Positions 26,602-36,917 of a stretch of DNA of 64,000 nt are shown here, piece after piece. The notes under the pieces were generated by a model. It made no database searches and was not told the origin of the DNA. It saw nothing but the letters and a program-made list of their open reading frames with translations. The first letter of the stretch is position 1. Each line of letters starts with the position of its first letter. Both the position numbers and the translations under genes were made by a program. The stretch comes from Candidatus Omnitrophota bacterium (lineage in GTDB: Bacteria; Ratteibacteria; UBA8468; B48-G9; DTJG01), in the NCBI GenBank assembly GCA_023818965.1, contig JAMWCD010000009.1, positions 1-64,000 on the forward strand. Direction: 5' to 3'.

Positions 26602-26998
26602 TTTTCTCAACAGGAATTTCTTCTTCTTTTTTCATACCCTGACTGATAACTTCCATAGAAACAGAATGGATATCTGTATCCCCTGCATGTTCAATACATC
26701 TTTTATGGAAAACTCCCTTGATTTTTACAAAATCACCTGTGACATCATATTTGCCAAGAAATTTAATTTTTCCCTTTTCAGAATGTGGAAGATAAATACC
26801 TATTGCTACACCTGAATCAAGGAGATTGACCCAGAATCCATCTTTACCTTCAATGATATCCCCGACAAGTTCTCCCTTAACTATTACTGTTTTCCCGTCA
26901 AACAAATCAGGATTATTCACAAGTGCACTAACAGTTTGTCCATAACATGTATAACCAACCAGTAACAACAACGCAAAAATTATTATTTTGATTTTCAT
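26510..26998 (-). CDS. exported, membrane-tethered OB-fold protein
   Basis: A 162-residue protein with a signal peptide (about residues 1-20), a small OB-fold-like domain (LFDGKTVIVKGELVGDII through GDFVKIKGVFHKRC) and a C-terminal transmembrane helix (about residues 130-150) with a short basic tail. Similar domains occur in periplasmic nucleic-acid- or metal-related proteins; no function is assigned. It overlaps the trkH stop by four bases, so it is co-translated with the potassium transporter. Its last 92 bases overlap miaB on the opposite strand. Confidence 0.6.
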   Translation of the reverse strand: MKIKIIIFALLLLVGYTCYGQTVSALVNNPDLFDGKTVIVKGELVGDIIEGKDGFWVNLLDSGVAIGIYLPHSEKGKIKFLGKYDVTGDFVKIKGVFHKRCIEHAGDTDIHSVSMEVISQGMKKEEEIPVEKIIFAFSLGIVGLAAIGILHILTRREAPGDD

Positions 26999-28491
26999 CT
27001 TTTTACAATTTTTACAAGAAATCTTAACAAAATAAATATTGCAAAAAACTCAAGTCGACCTGCCCACATTTCAAAAATATACCATATTTTCAGTATCGCA
27101 GGCATTGATGGATCTGTAATTCCTATTGAAAGACCTACATTTGCAGCAGCAGAAACAGATTCAAAAAGTCCCTGTAAAAAACCATACCCAAGAAATGAGG
27201 CAATCACTGCACCAGAAATATACAATAAAATATAGCAAACTGTAATAACCATGGCATTTTTTATCATTGTGTCATCTATTGAAATTTCTCTCTGGTGATG
27301 GAAAAATTCCTTCACATATGAACTTTCAGGATATGCAAGGCGACGAATTTCCCTCTTCATTGATTTATAAAACAGCCCTATTCTAAAAACCTTTATTCCA
27401 CCAGAAGTTGAATTCATACAACCACCAATGCCCATTGCAAGAATAATTCCGAAAATAGCAAGTTCTGGCCAGTTTGCAAGGGCAGAAGAATAAATGTTTG
27501 AATAACCAACACCTGTGTGTCCAGAAATAAGTTGATAAAATGTGGTCCTGAAAAAAGAAAAAACATCCGGAAAATCAGCAATGTTCCCGGAAAAACCAAT
27601 AAGCGTAATCATATATGTAAAAAAGATCGTAAACATCAGTATTTTTATTTCAAAGTCCTCACGCAATTCTCTAAATTTACCTGTCCAGACAGCATAATGG
27701 ACGCCAAAACTTGTTGCTCCAAGAAGAATAATAATGATTGTCACGATTTCAAATGAAGGACTGTGATAATAAAGGATATTCTGGGATTGAGGTGCAAAAC
27801 CCGCTGTATCCCAGCCTGCCATAAAAATACATAATCCATGGAAAATTGCCCTGGAAAAAGGCAATCCATGAAAAAGAAGAACTATAGCCAGCATTAAAGA
27901 ACCAATGATTAAATAGGTGAAACTCACCATCCATATGAATTTTGCTGTGGTGATACTATTGGGAAGAATTTTATCATCCCTTGCTTCTCCAATGTATATC
28001 CGAAGAGCATCGCTACCCCTGAAGAAAAACACAAGAGCAACAAGAATAATACCCTGACCTCCAATGAAACACATAAAGTGTCTCCAGATATTATGAGCAT
28101 TTGACATATGGTCAAGGTCCTGAACAAGAACAAGCCCTGTCGTTGCATAGGCACTCATGGATTCAAAACAGGCATCAAGATAGCAACTATAGTGTCCACT
28201 CAAATACAATGGAAGTGCAGAAAAGCACATGGCGAGAAACCATGTCAGAGCAACAATAATCATACCCTGGCGCCAGTTTATTTCCTGTTTGCCAGGTGAA
28301 AAATAAAGCAAAATTGAAGCAAAAGCAAGACAGGCAATGATTGAAATGAAAAAATCAATAACAGCACCAAATTCCCGGGAAATGACACCGACAAAAATAG
28401 GTAAAAGTTGGGCAATGCCAAGGGCAATAAATATCTTGCCAAGATAATGACTGACAACAAAAATATCGTCCTTACTGAAATCAGGAATCAT
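26995..28491 (-). CDS. trkH: Trk-type potassium transporter membrane subunit
   Basis: A 498-residue polytopic protein of the TrkH/KtrB family. The four pore-loop filter segments are visible as ATTGLVLVQD, WDTAGFAPQS, GHTGVGYSN and AANVGLSIG. GGCMNSTSGGIKVFRIG is the family's conserved gating loop. With the two upstream TrkA-type regulatory subunits it imports potassium across the inner membrane. Its ATG overlaps the stop of a 48-residue ORF by four bases, which places that small gene inside the trk operon. Confidence 0.92.
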   Translation of the reverse strand: MIPDFSKDDIFVVSHYLGKIFIALGIAQLLPIFVGVISREFGAVIDFFISIIACLAFASILLYFSPGKQEINWRQGMIIVALTWFLAMCFSALPLYLSGHYSCYLDACFESMSAYATTGLVLVQDLDHMSNAHNIWRHFMCFIGGQGIILVALVFFFRGSDALRIYIGEARDDKILPNSITTAKFIWMVSFTYLIIGSLMLAIVLLFHGLPFSRAIFHGLCIFMAGWDTAGFAPQSQNILYYHSPSFEIVTIIIILLGATSFGVHYAVWTGKFRELREDFEIKILMFTIFFTYMITLIGFSGNIADFPDVFSFFRTTFYQLISGHTGVGYSNIYSSALANWPELAIFGIILAMGIGGCMNSTSGGIKVFRIGLFYKSMKREIRRLAYPESSYVKEFFHHQREISIDDTMIKNAMVITVCYILLYISGAVIASFLGYGFLQGLFESVSAAANVGLSIGITDPSMPAILKIWYIFEMWAGRLEFFAIFILLRFLVKIVKR

Positions 28492-28634
28492 CTGTGGGAG
28501 ATCTCCGAAATGTACATAATAAGACAGAGAAAAAATGCAGTCACAGTAACAATCAAAGGATATATCAGTTCAATGGAAATTCCAATCACACCCTTTTTCA
28601 GCATTATCAGGTATCTTAACAATGTTTTCTTCAT
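28488..28634 (-). CDS. 48-residue membrane protein between trkA and trkH
   Basis: A short gene starts two bases after the trkA stop (TAAAATG) and its TGA overlaps the trkH ATG (ATGA). The product begins MKKTLLRYLIMLKKG, has one predicted transmembrane helix (about residues 20-42, LIYPLIVTVTAFFLCLIM) and ends in a short polar tail. Lys-rich N-terminus and a single helix suggest N-in/C-out insertion. Both junctions fit translational coupling, so this is likely a real gene. No family was recognised. It may be a small accessory subunit of the potassium transporter, like the small KdpF peptide of the Kdp system, but that is inference. Confidence 0.6.
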   Translation of the reverse strand: MKKTLLRYLIMLKKGVIGISIELIYPLIVTVTAFFLCLIMYISEISHR

Positions 28635-28635
28635 T

Positions 28636-29295
28636 TTACATCCTGCCTATCAAAGCATTAAAAATATCTCCCTCATCTTCAACCTTTGTCAGGGCAACAA
28701 TTTCATCTCCCTGCTCAAAAGTGAAATCAGGGTCAGGAACAATCAAATGTTCTTTTCTCAAAACAGCCACAATTACTGCCTCTGCAGGAAGATTAATATC
28801 CTTCAAACGTTTTTTCACTATTGGTGCATCCTCAGGTAAATCAATCCTTACCAGAGACAACTGTCCCTTCTTGAAAGCACAGAGGTTAATCATATCCTCA
28901 AGAGAAACTTCTTCCTCAATAATTTTCGCAATAATTGCTGTACTGTCAATCGCAATGTCAACACCGAGCTGGAAAAATATTCTTTCATTTTTCGGGTCAT
29001 TTACCCTGGCAACTGTCCTTTTGACCTTAAAAATATCCTTGGCAATCTGACAGATGACAAGATTGTCTTCGTCTTTTCCTGTCACTGCAGCAACAACATC
29101 TGCTTCCTTTACACCTGCCTGTATCAGAATGTCTGTTTGACATCCATCTCCATTGATAATCAACATATTTCTATTTTCTGCGATTGAATCAGTAATTCTT
29201 TTATCCTTTTCAATCAGGGAAATATAATGTGTCCTTGCCAGCCGTTCAGCAAGAAAATAACCAACCTTTCCTCCACCGACAATGATAATCCTCAT
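28636..29295 (-). CDS. trkA: Trk potassium uptake regulatory subunit (TrkA), copy 1
   Basis: A 219-residue RCK protein with a Rossmann NAD-binding domain (GGGKVGYFLAERLARTHY, then LIEKDK) and a C-terminal TrkA-C domain (about residues 140-215, SLVRIDLPEDAPIV to FEQGDEIVALTKVE). It gates TrkH on the cytoplasmic side in response to nucleotides. It overlaps the other TrkA gene by four bases. Two single-RCK genes in tandem replace the two-RCK TrkA of E. coli. Confidence 0.88.
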   Translation of the reverse strand: MRIIIVGGGKVGYFLAERLARTHYISLIEKDKRITDSIAENRNMLIINGDGCQTDILIQAGVKEADVVAAVTGKDEDNLVICQIAKDIFKVKRTVARVNDPKNERIFFQLGVDIAIDSTAIIAKIIEEEVSLEDMINLCAFKKGQLSLVRIDLPEDAPIVKKRLKDINLPAEAVIVAVLRKEHLIVPDPDFTFEQGDEIVALTKVEDEGDIFNALIGRM

Positions 29296-29936
29296 ATAAT
29301 CTCCAGTATCTTTTTAATTCTTTGTATGGATTTCATCCTGGCAACACCAATGACCAGATCCCCTTCTTTCACAACATAACCATCATCAGGAATCACAGGA
29401 CCTTCAGGTTTAACAACTATCACAACCTTAAATTCTCCTGAAATATTTAAATCTGAAACCCTTTTGCCTGTTTTCTTCCCGTTTATAAGTATTTCAAGAA
29501 ATGTAACTTCTCCACTTTCCACAATATATGTGGTTGTACCACGTTCAATAAGTTTATCTCTGATAATGGCAGCAATCAGTCGCTGCCCGCTGATTACATC
29601 ATACCCGAGTTTTCTATATATCTCATTTTTTACCGGGTCAACAATTCTTATGATGCACTTATTGATATTAAACATTTTTCTTGCAATCTGCCCAACAACA
29701 ATATTCACGTTATCATCACTTGTCACAGCAGCAATACCATCACAACGTTCAATTCCAGCATCACGAAGAACATCAAGATTGATACAATTGCCAGTAATTG
29801 TAATACCATTGAATACTGGTTGAAGTGCCTGAAAACTTGCTGGATTTTTGTCAATAACAACAACATTATGGTTCTCAGATAAAAATCTCGCAAGCTGACT
29901 TCCAACCTTGCCACAACCGATTACTATGAAGTACAT
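29292..29936 (-). CDS. trkA: Trk potassium uptake regulatory subunit (TrkA), copy 2
   Basis: A 214-residue single-RCK protein, paralogous to its neighbour: GCGKVGSQLARFLSENHNVVVIDKNP at the start, a D-R-G...DGIAAVTSDDNVNIVVGQIAR nucleotide segment and a TrkA-C domain (about residues 135-210). It begins 49 bases after the thrB stop, so it may be reached by readthrough from the trp/thr string. The two copies could form a hetero-octameric ring under TrkH. Confidence 0.88.
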   Translation of the reverse strand: MYFIVIGCGKVGSQLARFLSENHNVVVIDKNPASFQALQPVFNGITITGNCINLDVLRDAGIERCDGIAAVTSDDNVNIVVGQIARKMFNINKCIIRIVDPVKNEIYRKLGYDVISGQRLIAAIIRDKLIERGTTTYIVESGEVTFLEILINGKKTGKRVSDLNISGEFKVVIVVKPEGPVIPDDGYVVKEGDLVIGVARMKSIQRIKKILEII

Positions 29937-29985
29937 ATAATTATCCTGTTCCAGATATGGTATTTTAATACAAAAACAAAAGTCG

Positions 29986-30879
29986 TCAATAAAGTTTCCA
30001 TGTTGTTTTTCCGCCTGGTTTTATCACCTTTATTTCTCCTTTAATTCCCATTTCCTTTATCACATGAGTCCACCTTTTTACAATATTGTCAGGTTCACCG
30101 AAAGAAAAAGCAACAACAGATGGTCCTGCACCACTCAAACAACATCCTGCTGCACCTGATTGTATCGCTGAATCATAAAGAATATCAAAATGGGGATAGA
30201 ATTTTTTTCTGTAAATTTGATGAAGACGATCCTGCAGAGCAATACGGAGTAAATTGGAATCTTTTTCAAAAAATGCAAAGGGTAATAAACATGCACGTGA
30301 AAGGTTGAAGACAGCGTCAGAAAGAGGCACTTTTCGAGGAAGAATTTCCCTTGCCTTTTTTGTTGAAAATTTCTGTTCTGAAATAAAAAAAACAGAATAA
30401 ATGCCATCCGGAATTTCAAATTGCTTCCATATAAGTTTGTCATTATCTTCAGCAATCATAACCAGGCCACCAAGTAAACTTGGGGCAATGTCATCAAGAT
30501 GTCCTTCAAATTGCCTGCCAATTTTAAAAATCTCTGATGGTTCAATATTCCTGCCTGAAAAACATAACCCTGCAATAATACCTGAAAGTACCGCAGTTCC
30601 ACTGCTTCCAAGCCCCCGACCAACAGGAATATTGCTTTCTATTTCTATCCTGATTACAGGAGTTTTCTTGTTAAATAATTTACACACATTTTCAAATGTT
30701 TTAAAGCAAAGATTTTCTTCTGTGGAATCTATGTCAGGGTCAGACACTGTGATAGAAAACTTCTCAGACAATTCAAATGTAAAAATGTTGAAAAGTTCAA
30801 TACTCATACCAATACAGTCAAAACCGCTTCCAAGGTTTCCTATGCAGCCCGGTACAGAAACAGTAATTTTTTTTATCAT
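29986..30879 (-). CDS. thrB: homoserine kinase
   Basis: A 297-residue GHMP kinase. The ATP-binding motif reads PVGRGLGSSGTAVLSG, with PGCIGNLGSGFDCIG at the start and AAGCCLSGAGPSVVAF near the end. It phosphorylates homoserine on the way to threonine. It follows the homoserine dehydrogenase gene by 15 bases. No threonine synthase gene (thrC) is in the window. Confidence 0.92.
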   Translation of the reverse strand: MIKKITVSVPGCIGNLGSGFDCIGMSIELFNIFTFELSEKFSITVSDPDIDSTEENLCFKTFENVCKLFNKKTPVIRIEIESNIPVGRGLGSSGTAVLSGIIAGLCFSGRNIEPSEIFKIGRQFEGHLDDIAPSLLGGLVMIAEDNDKLIWKQFEIPDGIYSVFFISEQKFSTKKAREILPRKVPLSDAVFNLSRACLLPFAFFEKDSNLLRIALQDRLHQIYRKKFYPHFDILYDSAIQSGAAGCCLSGAGPSVVAFSFGEPDNIVKRWTHVIKEMGIKGEIKVIKPGGKTTWKLY

Positions 30880-30894
30880 TTTTTGATAGAGGGA

Positions 30895-32184
30895 TTAATC
30901 CTCAACGCGAATGATTCTTGTTGGTTCTTGTATGCAGGATAGTTTATCAATAATAGATATTGCCTTTTTTATATTCTTTTCAAGTGCCCTGTGGGTAAGC
31001 ATTACGATAGGAACAGCATGTTCTGGATTTTCTTTTTTCTGAATTACAGAAGCAATGCTGATTTTATTTTTCCCGAGGACATCCGCAATCTTTGCAAGGA
31101 CCCCTGGTCTATCAACAGCAGTAAAACGTAAATAATACTTGACCATAAGTTCATCAGGGGACTGAATTGAAATTTCAGGATGCACAACAAATTTCTCAGA
31201 AAAACGAGCACCTGAAGAGATTTTCTTTCCAATTTCAATGATATCTGCGATCACAGCGCTCGATGCTGCCTTACCACCTGCACCTTCGCCATATAACACT
31301 GCTTTTCCAAACAGATCCCCTTCTAAGTATACTGCATTATAAACATCTTCAACATCTGCAAGCATATGGGATGATGAAATCAGTGCAGGATGAACCCTTA
31401 ATGAAATTTTGCTGTCAATCCTTCTTGATATTGCAAGAAGTTTTATTTTGTATCCGAGTTCACGTGCGGAGTCCATATCCTGCGATTCAATCCTATCTAT
31501 ACCTTCTATTAAAAAATCATCATCTGAAACAGGACAATGAAATGCATATGTTGAAATAATAGCCAGTTTCTGTGCACTGTCTTTTCCTGATATGTCAAGT
31601 GATGGGTCACTTTCAGCATAGCCAAGTTTTCTCGCTGTATCAAGAGCCTCAGAAAATGTTTGATGTTTCCCTGTCATGGCTGAAAGAATGAAATTGGTCG
31701 TGCCATTGAGAATACCAATAATGGCATTAATCCTGTTTGCAGCAAAACTCTCTCTCAATCCTTTGATCACAGGAATTGCTCCAGCAACACTCGCCTCAAA
31801 ACCTAAAAAAGTATTATTGTTGCTTGCCAGTGAAAGAAGTTCAAGAAGTTTTTTTGAAAGCAAAAATTTGTTGGCTGTGACCACTGCCTTTTTCTTTTTC
31901 AAACTTTTTACAATAATCTCATATGCAGGTTCAATCTTCCCTATCAATTCAACGACAATATCAATGTCAGGGTCATTAATAATATCCAGATAACTGGATG
32001 TTCTCATGCCTTCAGGCGGAATCCATTCCCTTTCTCTATTCCAGTCAATATCACAGATTTTTTTGATTCTGTATTCAATACCTGTATGAAGAGTAAAAAG
32101 GTCTCTTTTGTTTTGCATAACCAGTGCAGTGTTACTACCAACAGTCCCGCATCCAATAATTCCAATATTGATTTTTTCTTTCAT
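30895..32184 (-). CDS. hom: homoserine dehydrogenase
   Basis: A 429-residue monofunctional enzyme (no aspartokinase domain) that reduces aspartate semialdehyde. The NAD(P) site GIIGCGTVGSNTA opens the protein, the catalytic core holds FLGFEASVAGAIPVIKGLRE and GILNGTTNFIL, and an ACT regulatory domain (about residues 355-425, RFTAVDRPGVLAKIADVLG) ends it, suggesting feedback control by threonine. ATG at 32184 is preferred over a TTG at 32226 that would overlap the upstream gene. Confidence 0.93.
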   Translation of the reverse strand: MKEKINIGIIGCGTVGSNTALVMQNKRDLFTLHTGIEYRIKKICDIDWNREREWIPPEGMRTSSYLDIINDPDIDIVVELIGKIEPAYEIIVKSLKKKKAVVTANKFLLSKKLLELLSLASNNNTFLGFEASVAGAIPVIKGLRESFAANRINAIIGILNGTTNFILSAMTGKHQTFSEALDTARKLGYAESDPSLDISGKDSAQKLAIISTYAFHCPVSDDDFLIEGIDRIESQDMDSARELGYKIKLLAISRRIDSKISLRVHPALISSSHMLADVEDVYNAVYLEGDLFGKAVLYGEGAGGKAASSAVIADIIEIGKKISSGARFSEKFVVHPEISIQSPDELMVKYYLRFTAVDRPGVLAKIADVLGKNKISIASVIQKKENPEHAVPIVMLTHRALEKNIKKAISIIDKLSCIQEPTRIIRVED

Positions 32185-32188
32185 TTTT

Positions 32189-32941
32189 TCAGCGGTAGAG
32201 GTTAATGGGCTGGAAACTTCTCCCAATACTGCTCATATATCCTTCACTCTGACTTTCAAGCAAAGAATTTTCTTTCGATACATCTGGTTTTGCCTTACCT
32301 GAAGCAACAAGAAGTTTTGCTTTTTTCAGGTATGTCTTGGACAGTTTATAATTGACATCAGGAGTATCACCATCAACTGTCTTCTTTGATGTAAGCGCTG
32401 CAAGTTCAAGCAATACTGTATATTCATCCTGATAAGTTTTACGCAATAATCTATCCCATCGGGCAGCAATTTCAGGATATCTTGGAATTGTTTTTAACTG
32501 ATTTCTTAAATATGAATGAGCATAGATATCGTGAATTTTTTCAAGGCGTGAAAGTTTTGCTGATACAATTGCAAGATTCATTTCATATAAAATCTTATCA
32601 ATTTCATCAGCAGGTAAATTATAGGCAAGTGCCAGTTTTCTTGCTTGGTCAGCCAGTTCCCTGACACGTGCATAATTTTTCTTTGCCAGTTCCTGCCTCA
32701 TCAGGGCAATGAGTTCAGAAAATTTTTGTTTTGCCTGTTCAAGTTCTTTCTTTTTCTGCTCTTCTTCCATCTGTTTTTTCCTCAATTCTTCTTCCTTTGC
32801 CTTCTGCTCAGCCAGATGTTTTTGATAAGCCACATATTTACTGTATCCAGTATAACCACCGCCAGCAATAAGAACAAAAGCAATCAAAAGTATCAGAAGT
32901 TTTTTCTTTGATTTTTTCTTTGAATTCTTTTTGTTCGCCAT
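32189..32941 (-). CDS. single-pass coiled-coil protein, unknown
   Basis: A 250-residue protein. A very basic N-terminus (KKNSKKKSKKKLL) is followed by one transmembrane helix (about residues 15-34) and a charged coiled coil (about residues 40-80, rich in Lys, Glu, Gln). The remaining helical part has TPR-like spacing and no recognised family. It is predicted to sit in the inner membrane with its body outside the cytoplasm. It lies between trpA (23 bases) and hom (4 bases) in the same direction, so it appears co-transcribed with amino-acid genes with which it has no obvious functional link. Confidence 0.65.
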   Translation of the reverse strand: MANKKNSKKKSKKKLLILLIAFVLIAGGGYTGYSKYVAYQKHLAEQKAKEEELRKKQMEEEQKKKELEQAKQKFSELIALMRQELAKKNYARVRELADQARKLALAYNLPADEIDKILYEMNLAIVSAKLSRLEKIHDIYAHSYLRNQLKTIPRYPEIAARWDRLLRKTYQDEYTVLLELAALTSKKTVDGDTPDVNYKLSKTYLKKAKLLVASGKAKPDVSKENSLLESQSEGYMSSIGRSFQPINLYR

Positions 32942-32964
32942 ATTCTTATTATACAGGGAAATTA

Positions 32965-33756
32965 TTACAGGTCAAACGAAGATTTCAAAATCTGTTGAAA
33001 TTCCTTAAGTGTTTCAAGCAATGATTCAGTGTTTCCATCCATAATTTCCTTCATAACATAACTACCAATAATAACTGCATCTGCACAACATTTCAATCGT
33101 TCAATCTGTTTTTTATTTGAAATTCCAAATCCAACAGCAACAGGAACTTTTGATTCTTTTCTTAAACTGGCTACATCCCGATATGTACTTTCAGGTAAAA
33201 CATCTCTTGCACCCGTGACACCATGAACAGCAATATAATAAACAAAACCCGTTGCATGTTTTAAAATTTTCTTTCTTCTTTCAGGAGAAGTTGTTGAACT
33301 GATAAAAGAAACAAGGTCAATTGAAATTTTTTTTAATTCACCTGTAAGTGGTTTTGATTCTTCAAATGGCAGGTCAGGAACAATAACACCTGATACTCCA
33401 GAATCACTACAGTCATGTGCGAATTTTTCAAGCCCGTATTTGTAAACAGGATTATAGTAAGTCATTAACAAATAAGGAATCTGAATTTTTGATTTCAGGT
33501 TCTGGCATAACTGAAAAACAGATTTCAGATTTATTTTGTTTTCAAGTGCTTTCTGGGATGCCTGCTGAATTACAGGACCATCTGCAATCGGGTCAGAAAA
33601 AGGAACTCCAATTTCAACAAAATCAATACCTGCATTTTCAAGTTTTACAATAAATTCCTCTGTAAAATTTATGTCAGGACACCCAGCAGTAACATATATG
33701 ATCAAACCTGTCCTTTTTTCTTTTTTCAGTTGATTGAATTTTTCCTTAATTTTCAT
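32965..33756 (-). CDS. trpA: tryptophan synthase alpha chain
   Basis: A 263-residue TIM barrel that splits indole-3-glycerol phosphate. The catalytic Glu48 ([10 protein letters not shown]) and Asp59 (ADGPVIQQ) are both present. GITTSP-type loop 6 appears as [15 protein letters not shown]. The phosphate site reads [10 protein letters not shown]. The ATG overlaps the trpB stop by four bases, as expected for a complex made in equal amounts. Confidence 0.95.
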   Translation of the reverse strand: MKIKEKFNQLKKEKRTGLIIYVTAGCPDINFTEEFIVKLENAGIDFVEIGVPFSDPIADGPVIQQASQKALENKINLKSVFQLCQNLKSKIQIPYLLMTYYNPVYKYGLEKFAHDCSDSGVSGVIVPDLPFEESKPLTGELKKISIDLVSFISSTTSPERRKKILKHATGFVYYIAVHGVTGARDVLPESTYRDVASLRKESKVPVAVGFGISNKKQIERLKCCADAVIIGSYVMKEIMDGNTESLLETLKEFQQILKSSFDL

Positions 33757-34943
33757 AATTGTGCCCCTTCAATCTTTGCCACCTCATTAACATCCTTATC
33801 TCCCCTGCCTGATAGACATACAACAACAATGTCATCTGACTTAAACCTTTTCTTATTTTCAATCAAATAGGCAAGAGCATGTGCTGATTCAAGTGCAGGA
33901 ATAATTCCCTCTGTTTCACTCAACAAATGAAATGCACGAAGAACCTGTTCGTCAGTAGCAGCGTGATATTCAGCCCTTCCTGTGTCCTTATAAAAACTGT
34001 GCTCTGGACCTGTCCCTGGATAATCAAGTCCGGCAGAAATTGAATGGGTTGGATGAATCTGACCATCATCATCCTGAAGGACATAACTGAAATTTCCATG
34101 TAATATCCCGGGGCTGCCTTTACACAAAGTTGCTGAATGATATTCTGTTTCAAGACCCTTGCCTGCTGCTTCAACACCAATAAATTTGACACTGGTATCA
34201 TGATAGAAAGGGTAAAATAAACCAATGCTATTGCTTCCACCACCCACACAAGCAATAAGGTAATCAGGTAATCTTTTTTCAATTTTCAGAATCTGTTTCT
34301 TTGTTTCTTTCCCGATAACTGATTGAAAATCCCTCACCATCACAGGAAATGGATGAAATCCGACAACGCTTCCTATTACATAATGAGTATTGTGAAAACT
34401 TGAAATCCAGTCGCGCATTGCTTCATTAATTGCATCCTTTAATGTTCTGCTTCCTGATTTCACACTGATAACCCTTGCTCCAAGCAATTTCATTCTATAA
34501 ACATTCAGTGCCTGTCTCTGAGTATCAATTTCCCCCATATAGACATCGCATTCAAGTTTGAATAATGCTGCTGTTGTTGCAGTGGCAACACCGTGTTGGC
34601 CTGCGCCTGTTTCAGCAATCACACGGCTTTTGCCCATCTTTTTTGCAAGAAGTGCCTGTCCCAGGGTATTATTGATTTTATGAGCACCGGTGAATGCAAG
34701 GTCTTCTCTTTTTAAATAAACCTTGCAACCAACGAGTTTAGAAAAATCTTTTGCAAAGTACAGTGGTGTTGGTCTACCAGCATAATTATTCAGATAATAG
34801 TTCAACTCTTTTTTAAATTCCCTACTTTTCCCTATTGTGTAATATGCATGTTCAAGTTGCTGTATGGGTGCCATCAATGTTTCTGGAGCAAATTTCCCAC
34901 CATAAATTCCAAATCTTCCATGTCTATCAGGCATCTTTTTCAT
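33753..34943 (-). CDS. trpB: tryptophan synthase beta chain (TrpB1)
   Basis: A 396-residue PLP enzyme of the TrpB1 type that condenses indole with serine. The Schiff-base Lys89 lies in [22 protein letters not shown] and the GGGSN phosphate-binding loop ([12 protein letters not shown]) are present. It overlaps trpF by 17 bases and trpA by four, so it is the partner of the alpha chain; the other beta-like gene (35562) is TrpB2. Confidence 0.95.
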   Translation of the reverse strand: MKKMPDRHGRFGIYGGKFAPETLMAPIQQLEHAYYTIGKSREFKKELNYYLNNYAGRPTPLYFAKDFSKLVGCKVYLKREDLAFTGAHKINNTLGQALLAKKMGKSRVIAETGAGQHGVATATTAALFKLECDVYMGEIDTQRQALNVYRMKLLGARVISVKSGSRTLKDAINEAMRDWISSFHNTHYVIGSVVGFHPFPVMVRDFQSVIGKETKKQILKIEKRLPDYLIACVGGGSNSIGLFYPFYHDTSVKFIGVEAAGKGLETEYHSATLCKGSPGILHGNFSYVLQDDDGQIHPTHSISAGLDYPGTGPEHSFYKDTGRAEYHAATDEQVLRAFHLLSETEGIIPALESAHALAYLIENKKRFKSDDIVVVCLSGRGDKDVNEVAKIEGAQL

Positions 34944-35562
34944 TTAACCTTCCTATTTTTGAAAGCAGACATTTTATTTTATTTTTATCCTTAATTCCAG
35001 GAGAAATCTCAACACCTGATGCAACATCAATACCATAGATGTTTGTTAAAAAAACAATTTTTTCAACATTATCAGGATTTACACCCCCTGCAATAAATGT
35101 TTTCTTTAAAACTTCTCCTGCTTTATCAAGAATCTTCCAGTCAAAAATTTTTCCTGTTCCACCGAATTGCCTTTCATCAAAGGAGTCAAAAATAAAATAA
35201 TCAGCATCAAAATCATTTATATTTTCAGGAATACTACCCTTTATCCTGAATGCCTGGATGATAATGAGTCCGGGAAATTCTCTTTTGATTTTATTGCAAA
35301 AAACTGGTGATTGTTCACTGTGAATCTGAATACCATCAAGTCCACAAAATTCAACAATTTTCTTTATAGAGTCAAGATCATTTTCTACAAAAACACCAAT
35401 GGTCTTTATTTTCTTTAATTCTGAGATAATGAATTTTGCGCTTTCAGGTTTTATGAACCTTTTACTACCTGAATAAAAATTAAACCCGAGGTAATCAATA
35501 CCCAGTTTCTCACAAATTATTGCATCTTCTTTTCGGGTAATTCCACAAATTTTGACTTTCAT
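34927..35562 (-). CDS. trpF: phosphoribosylanthranilate isomerase
   Basis: A 211-residue TIM barrel with the [13 protein letters not shown] catalytic Cys segment, the [13 protein letters not shown] loop and a C-terminal phosphate site ([15 protein letters not shown]). It isomerises N-(5-phosphoribosyl)anthranilate. The start overlaps the trpB2 stop by one base (TAATG). Normal length. Confidence 0.93.
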   Translation of the reverse strand: MKVKICGITRKEDAIICEKLGIDYLGFNFYSGSKRFIKPESAKFIISELKKIKTIGVFVENDLDSIKKIVEFCGLDGIQIHSEQSPVFCNKIKREFPGLIIIQAFRIKGSIPENINDFDADYFIFDSFDERQFGGTGKIFDWKILDKAGEVLKKTFIAGGVNPDNVEKIVFLTNIYGIDVASGVEISPGIKDKNKIKCLLSKIGRLNEKDA

Positions 35563-36917
35563 TAAAATTTCGGCAATTTTTCAAGGGCTTCTTTAATCTT
35601 TTCTTCTGGATATTCATAATCCTGCAATTTCCCCTGCAAATATGCATCATAGGCAGATAAATCAAAATGTCCATGCCCGCTGAAATTGAAAACAATGCAC
35701 TTGCTCTCGCCTGTTTCAGCACATTTTTTTGCCTCATCAATGACGACCCTGATGGCATGTGATGTTTCAGGTGCTGGAACAAAACCTTCAGTACGTGCAA
35801 AAGTCACAGCAGCCTCAAATGCCTTTGTCTGGGGCACAGCAACAGCCCTGATAATCTTTTTATCAATGAGTAAACTGATAATGGGAGCAAGTCCATGATA
35901 TCTCAGTCCACCTGCATGAATTCCAGGTGGAACAAAATCATGTCCAAGGGTCAACATTTTAAGTAAAGGTGTCATACCTGATGTATCACCATAGTCATAT
36001 CTATAAGGTCCTTTTGTCATTGTTGGACATGCTGTTGGCTCAACCCCTATAACATCAACATTGCTGTTTCCTTTGATTTTATCTCTCACAAATGGAAGCA
36101 CAAGTCCTGCAAAATTACTTCCACCACCAACACAACCAACAAGTACATCCGGCTTTTCACCAATAAGCGAAAGTTGTTTCTGGGTTTCAAGACCAACAAT
36201 TGTTTGATGTAAAAGTACATGATTCAAAACACTTCCCAGACTGTATTTTGTTCCATGACTACTCACAGTATCTTCTATTGCTTCTGAGATTGCAATGCCC
36301 AAACTTCCAGGATGTTCTGGATTTTCCTTCAAAAGTTTTCTTCCATAGTTTGTGTTTTCACTCGGTGATGGATAAATTGATGCATTCCACGTTTGCATCA
36401 AAATTCTTCTGTATGGTTTTTGCTGATAACTCACCCTTACCATATAAACAACGCATTCAAGGCCAAAGAGATTACACGCAAAAGCAAGGGCACTTCCCCA
36501 TTGACCTGCACCTGTTTCTGTACACAATCTCTTCACACCCTCTTTTTTGTTATAATATGCCTGTGCAACTGCAGTATTTGGTTTATGACTTCCTGGAGGA
36601 CTTACACTTTCATTTTTAAAATAAATTCTTGCAGGTGTTTTCAAAAATTTCTCAAGGGATGTAGCCCTGTGTAAAGGTGTTGGCCTCCAGATTTTATAAA
36701 TGGATTTTATCTCTTCTGGAATTTCAATCCATGTTTCAGGAGACATCTCCTGTTTCAACAATGATTCTGGGAATATGGCAAGCAGAACCTGTGGTTCAAC
36801 TGGTTTACCTGTTCTCGGATCAAGTGGCGGTGGAAGTTGTTCTGGCAAATCAGGCAAAATATTATACCATGCTGAAGGCAATTCTTTTTCACTCAAAAGA
36901 ATTTTTCTTTCATCCAT
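35562..36917 (-). CDS. trpB2: TrpB2-type tryptophan synthase beta-like protein
   Basis: A 451-residue PLP enzyme of the TrpB2 class. The Schiff-base Lys112 is in [10 protein letters not shown]. The N-terminal extension ([17 protein letters not shown]), [12 protein letters not shown] and the C-terminal [14 protein letters not shown] are marks of TrpB2 and absent from TrpB1. Known TrpB2 enzymes use free indole and do not bind TrpA well; some work on phosphoserine. The ATG at 36917 has CAGGAG upstream and is preferred over a TTG six bases earlier; it overlaps trpC by eight bases. Presence of both classes in one operon is unusual. Confidence 0.9.
   Translation of the reverse strand: MDERKILLSEKELPSAWYNILPDLPEQLPPPLDPRTGKPVEPQVLLAIFPESLLKQEMSPETWIEIPEEIKSIYKIWRPTPLHRATSLEKFLKTPARIYFKNESVSPPGSHKPNTAVAQAYYNKKEGVKRLCTETGAGQWGSALAFACNLFGLECVVYMVRVSYQQKPYRRILMQTWNASIYPSPSENTNYGRKLLKENPEHPGSLGIAISEAIEDTVSSHGTKYSLGSVLNHVLLHQTIVGLETQKQLSLIGEKPDVLVGCVGGGSNFAGLVLPFVRDKIKGNSNVDVIGVEPTACPTMTKGPYRYDYGDTSGMTPLLKMLTLGHDFVPPGIHAGGLRYHGLAPIISLLIDKKIIRAVAVPQTKAFEAAVTFARTEGFVPAPETSHAIRVVIDEAKKCAETGESKCIVFNFSGHGHFDLSAYDAYLQGKLQDYEYPEEKIKEALEKLPKF

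Noticed and set aside
28622-29050. 142-codon plus-strand ORF
   Set aside because: Antisense to trkA; Ser/Ile-rich low-complexity product.
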